From NCBI GenBank assembly GCA_021613335.1, contig JAJTWR010000082.1, positions 40,001-104,000 on the forward strand: DNA of 64,000 nt, given 5' to 3'. Made by a program: the position numbers and the translations under genes. Each line of letters starts with the position of its first letter. Position 1 is the stretch's first letter. Under the pieces are notes generated by a model. The model was not told the DNA's origin and did not search any database. It was given only the letters and a program-made list of their open reading frames with translations. Below are positions 59,871-64,000 of the stretch, piece by piece. Origin of the DNA: Whitmania pigra. Its lineage: Eukaryota; Annelida; Clitellata; Hirudinida; Haemopidae.

Positions 59871-62035
59871 CGTTAATTAATTTTGTTTTCTCTTTCTTCG
59901 CCAGATGGTGGATGTTGGCTTTCTTCCGTATTTTATTGGTAAAATAAACTGCATACCTGCTGCGTTATTGCCATAACTTTATTGATTAAGCTATTTTTGA
60001 TTAATTTATTTCTTTAACAGGGAGGGACATCGGACACTGGAAATCAATAATAATAATCAAAAATTTATTCATTAAAATAGACAAGAATTTAATATTAAAA
60101 GCATTCTCAAATCGCCTGGAGTATGCATCATCTTAAAAGTTTATTTTAAAAATGTTATCATTACCTTAATCTATTTTAAATTTTGGTTATTACGTTAAAA
60201 AGCGCGATAAACATTCAATTACAATTACATCAAATTATGGACGTTTAAAATCTTTCTTGAATTAATATTTTAATTATTAATATTGAAATAACCAGGGGGT
60301 CCGCAAATTAGTAAGTTAACTAATAAGTTTATTAGAGCAAGTATTCAGTTAACGGAACTGAATAACAGAAGTTAAGTGTTTAAGGATTTGAGGTATTTAG
60401 GCAAATGAATATTTGGGCTTCTGAATTGTCTAGACTCTCGCTGATTGTCAGGTGATTAGCGAGAATACTTTCTATAGCAATAATAGCGAGACCACGTGCA
60501 CGAAAAATATACCAAAGATAATTAAATATAAATTTAATTACATTAGCAATATAAACTTAATTAATTTCAAGAACTAAGTTTACAACAATATGTTGATTTT
60601 TATTCTGAAATTGTTCAACGTCGTTGTTCAAGCTGTTGTCTTGCTATGTGTGACGTTCCCCTTTGAGATGTAAAGGCACTGAGCAAACATTTTAAATTTT
60701 GTGAATTAGTACAATGGCCTAATTATTATTATAGTTATATAATTATTATTATTTCTATGCAAGGCTAAAGTCAGACAAGCCCCTCCTACGAGACGAGAGC
60801 AAAAACAGAAACAAAATCAATAAGAACGACCACTGAACTTCGTCATTAATTTAGTTACTTGTAAGGGGCCTTAGGCACAGAGTCAGAAATAATTCAAATG
60901 CTTCGTGAAGGAAATATTGTTGAAATGTATCTTTAAATATTCCCAATTAAAAATTAGGACCGCACTTCCTTCAGTAACTTTCAATAAACAGCTGCAACAC
61001 ACACTTTAGTCATAACTAAAAGGTGGCCTCCACCATTCTCTCGTGCGAATCAATACTGGCTTGTAATGTTCAAACACCTGCTAAAATTGGTGTGAATAAT
61101 TTCAATGAATGAGACTCACAATAGCTCTAACAAATATAAGTAGTGTCCTATTGTTTCCTTATTTAAAACATTGATTCATGCTGTGGAACATGTTCGATAA
61201 TATCTTTCCTAAAATGAAAACGAAAGCAACAAAATTTGTTCGCGAGAGTAATACACACTCGAACGATAACTGAAAACAGAGCAAACATTTTTATCTATTA
61301 ATTGCAATAGAATAATAAGAACGCATGTAATTTAAAAAATTACAGCTTATATATTATTAATAATATTGAAAATTATTTGAACTAGAAGCAAAATAGAAGC
61401 AACTAACAAAATGTCACCATTTTAATATATTATATAACTTTATATAATTATGTAATATTATGTAGGATTATGTAGGTCTTTGGTACTTCATTGAAAACCC
61501 ATGATGAAACTTCATTTGGTGGTGTGTGCATTTTTTCACAAATTTATACTGATATTGTTTGAATAAAGCATTATTTCAATCGGAAATGTAGAAACGAACC
61601 ATATGTAAATTAATTAATTCTGGAAAAAATTCCCAGAAAGAGAATATGATTTAAATGTCAATTTTTAAAATTATTTTCATAACTAAAATAACAATGGTTT
61701 GTGAATTCAAGCATTTTAAAAACAATATCATGCACATCGTTTAGCTCAACTTGCAACAGCTCAACTAACTGCATAAGCACTGAGAGAGATGTCAACGCAA
61801 GCTCACGGATGCAGAGGCCTCTGACTCCTTATTAGATCTTGTTTGTTCGCAACATCGCAAAAAGGGTCCCGTCACCTTTCCTCTATCGTTAGAGTTCTAT
61901 ATAACTGAATTCCGATTATTTCCAGAGATAAGTGAAATATTACACATTACTGAACGGTGTGATCTTTATTAACGATAAAATACAATCATTTCAATTAGGT
62001 TTTAACGGAGTATTCGATTCATTTAGTCTCGCGGC
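59871..62035. other. Spacer upstream of dispanin 7
   Basis: No gene recognised. A TATA-like CTATATAAC lies at 61,898-61,906, about 130 bp before the dispanin ATG. An ISRE/IRF-type GAAAACGAAA lies at 61,216-61,225. Confidence 0.4.
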
Positions 62036-62774
62036 ATGCAACATCCAGCACAACCCGAACCAGCGCCATACCCTCAACCTGGTTATCCGCCCTCACAAGG
62101 GTTCAAGGAGACACAGTATGCTCAATATGCACAGTATGCGCAGTACCCTGGCCAAGCACCTGCAGTCATAGTTCAACCACATCAGGGCCAGCCAGTTTAT
62201 TTGGCAAACAGAAGGTATATGAACTTTACCGGGGCGATTATCTTATCCTGCTTAGTGTACTGGTGTTGCGGAGCTCTTTTTGGACTCGTTGCCTTCATTT
62301 TGGCCAGTAAGTATAACTTAAATTATTAAATGAGTATGTAAGTACAAGTAATTAAGTCATAACTAAAAATAGATAAGTATGTAATTTTAGCTATTTATGC
62401 GTAATTCAAATTATGAAACAAGCATACCAGTATAACTATTTAAATTTAAGGTTAAATTATTAAATACTTTCTAGTAAACTTTACTTGTAATTTTAATAAA
62501 ATTATATTAGATCATAAATTGATAAGTCATTCTTTAATACAGTTTTAATTAGTCCCAAAAAGCTATTTAAGAATGAAAAATTGTCCAAATTTTCAAAGTG
62601 GTCGGACAAAATGCGGAGTTAAATGGCGAAGATGCAAGATCACTTTTAATAAGTTCCTACGTCCTGTCAGCAATTGGATGTGTTACTGGAATCATTGTCA
62701 TCATCGTTCTTTGCGTGTTACTCTCAAGATATACCTACCAAGCCAGCTACAACTATGACAGATATAACGGTTGA
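62036..62774 (+). CDS. CD225/dispanin family protein (dispanin 7)
   Basis: Two exons, 62036-62306 (donor GCCA|GTAAGT) and 62599-62774 (acceptor TTTCAAAG), phase-1 intron, 148 aa. The N-terminus has YPQPGYPP and a short Ala-Gln-Tyr repeat (four copies). VYLANRRYMNFTGAI precedes a Cys-containing hydrophobic segment (SCLVYWCCGALFGLVAFILA). After the splice, MVGQNAELNGEDARSLL and a Val/Ile-rich helix end in a Tyr-rich tail (YQASYNYDRYNG). It lies on the strand opposite to the main cluster and 20 kb away, yet shares intron and motifs. The polyadenylation signal AATAAA is near 62,963. Confidence 0.88.
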
Positions 62775-64000
62775 ACCACTCGGAACTGTTAGCAGATGTT
62801 TACGTACGCTTGAACAATTATTATTAAATAGACTAGTTTATTAATTAATTTATTAATTAAGACATTTAATGTTGATTATCTAAGAACATTCGTCTATAGA
62901 ATTACTTTACTGTTTGACTTTAAGTCGCGGCTTGGTCATTGGTCTACATTTTTTGCACGTTGAAATAAACATTCCATATAAATCGTCGAGTTAAATTATT
63001 TAAAAGTTCCTGTTATGATGAGAACAGTGACAATTAAACTATTTACGGATCAGAAATGAAAAAATAAATGGAAATTAGGTTACAGCTAATGCAGTGGATT
63101 GTTTAGAATTTGGTCGCAAATGATAGCAAGGTTAAGTAACCGCAGTTAACTGTCTGAAAACACTCATCAATTTATTTTGACTGCATTAAAAGTGATTGCT
63201 TGTAAGTCTTTAAGATTTTGAAGTTACGATTCAATTAATATTTGTATTGTATTACCCTGATTATATGTAACATACTTTAAATAACTAATGAACAAAAGTA
63301 ATAGTATTGCCTTTCAGAAGTGAAAGCGAAATGAAATCAATGAAGCTAATATTGATCACAGGTTTTACTTGTCATGGTGCCTCAAAAGCACTCATTTATG
63401 ACATGGCGCCAAGCACAAAAATGCATTGTATAATCGCCAGTAGCTGTTGTTGTTTGGTGGTTGCCATAGTTACCCCAGTTCTATGTTTGTGACTAATGGT
63501 TCCCAAACTTTATATCGACGCGGACCGGTCAACGTTTGATTATTTTACCGCGGCCCACTTAATTGTTTATATTTTAGATTGTTTTGATTTAGCAATCTTG
63601 ATTTAATTGCATTAAAATATGCCTTAAAAATAAAATACAGTTACTCAAAAAATGAATATAAAGTGATTTAAATTTTAAATGAATTAAAATTGATTTATAG
63701 ATCAATGAGAAGTAATGAGTAATGAGTAGTAATGTTAAATCAGAGAACCCTGAGCTTGTTTCTTTGCAACGATACGGTTCTATCTGGGGTTAATAGGAGA
63801 CAACGACAGCCGAATTGTGTTGCTTATGTCCATTTTATTCCATTGTTTTGGTTCCTTACCAGTTCTTGGGTCTTTTGTGGTTGGGAAGTAGCGCTCAAAT
63901 TCGAACCAAAGACAGGTGCTATTTTGTTAACATGCTATCAAAGATATTGATAGCGGTTGTTCTCAAGTACTATTAACTTTTTTAATTTTTTAAAATAAAA
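62775..64000. other. Right-hand end of the window
   Basis: No gene recognised. Near 63,496 the sequence ATGGTTCCCAAACTTTATAT continues with CGCGGACCGGTCAACG. It resembles the end of hAT/Charlie-type elements and may start a non-autonomous copy running to the right. Confidence 0.4.

Overview
This is animal (metazoan) nuclear DNA. It is AT-rich, its genes have GT-AG introns, and it is full of microsatellites, LINE, hAT and Mutator-like fragments. It shows no bacterial gene organisation. The gene families (RMC1, DNAJC17, TRIM, CD225/dispanin) and the R2/NeSL-type, CR1/L2-type, hAT and MULE elements suggest an invertebrate. A tunicate or another early-branching animal is possible, but I cannot fix the phylum from sequence alone.

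Layout. 1-610: 3' end of a LINE on the minus strand. 611-7,833: no assignable gene; it holds a TTA array, an AAATGTTT minisatellite and a CpG-containing promoter-like patch near 5.05-5.46 kb. 7,834-18,396 (+): a complete 22-exon RMC1 gene (Mon1-Ccz1/Rab7 GEF subunit; 621 aa by my joining of exons) with a tandem internal duplication of two exons. 19,980-41,763: a cluster of CD225/dispanin (IFITM-like) two-exon genes, all on the minus strand. Four are intact, one is split by a fresh-looking hAT transposon with an 8-bp target-site duplication, and there are two pseudogenes and one tiny 5' scrap. Two of the intact genes (29.7-30.4 and 37.1-37.8 kb) lie in a ~2.6 kb tandem duplication. Other mobile-element debris and a ~460 bp TAA array lie between them.

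42,640-44,587 (+): a TRIM-type RING/B-box gene. 45,916-46,929 (-): DNAJC17-like, single exon. 48,218-49,234 (-): a DYRK/HIPK-like kinase, single exon. 50.9-54.8 kb: a nest of broken, rearranged R2/NeSL-clade retrotransposon pieces and a MULE transposase fragment. 54,994-55,523 (-): a small two-exon conserved-looking protein of unknown function. 56,913-58,721 (+): a second TRIM paralogue with the same intron position and phase. 59,460-59,870: another LINE 3' end. 62,036-62,774 (+): a further intact dispanin gene on the opposite strand.

Biology. RMC1, DNAJC17 and the kinase are housekeeping or signalling genes. The accessory part is a local expansion of dispanins (relatives of the vertebrate IFITM restriction factors) next to two paralogous TRIM genes, with copies at every stage from intact to dead. 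A link to membrane or innate defence is inference from family membership only. The strongest single observations are the frame-constrained exon-pair duplication in RMC1 and the hAT insertion splitting a dispanin exon.
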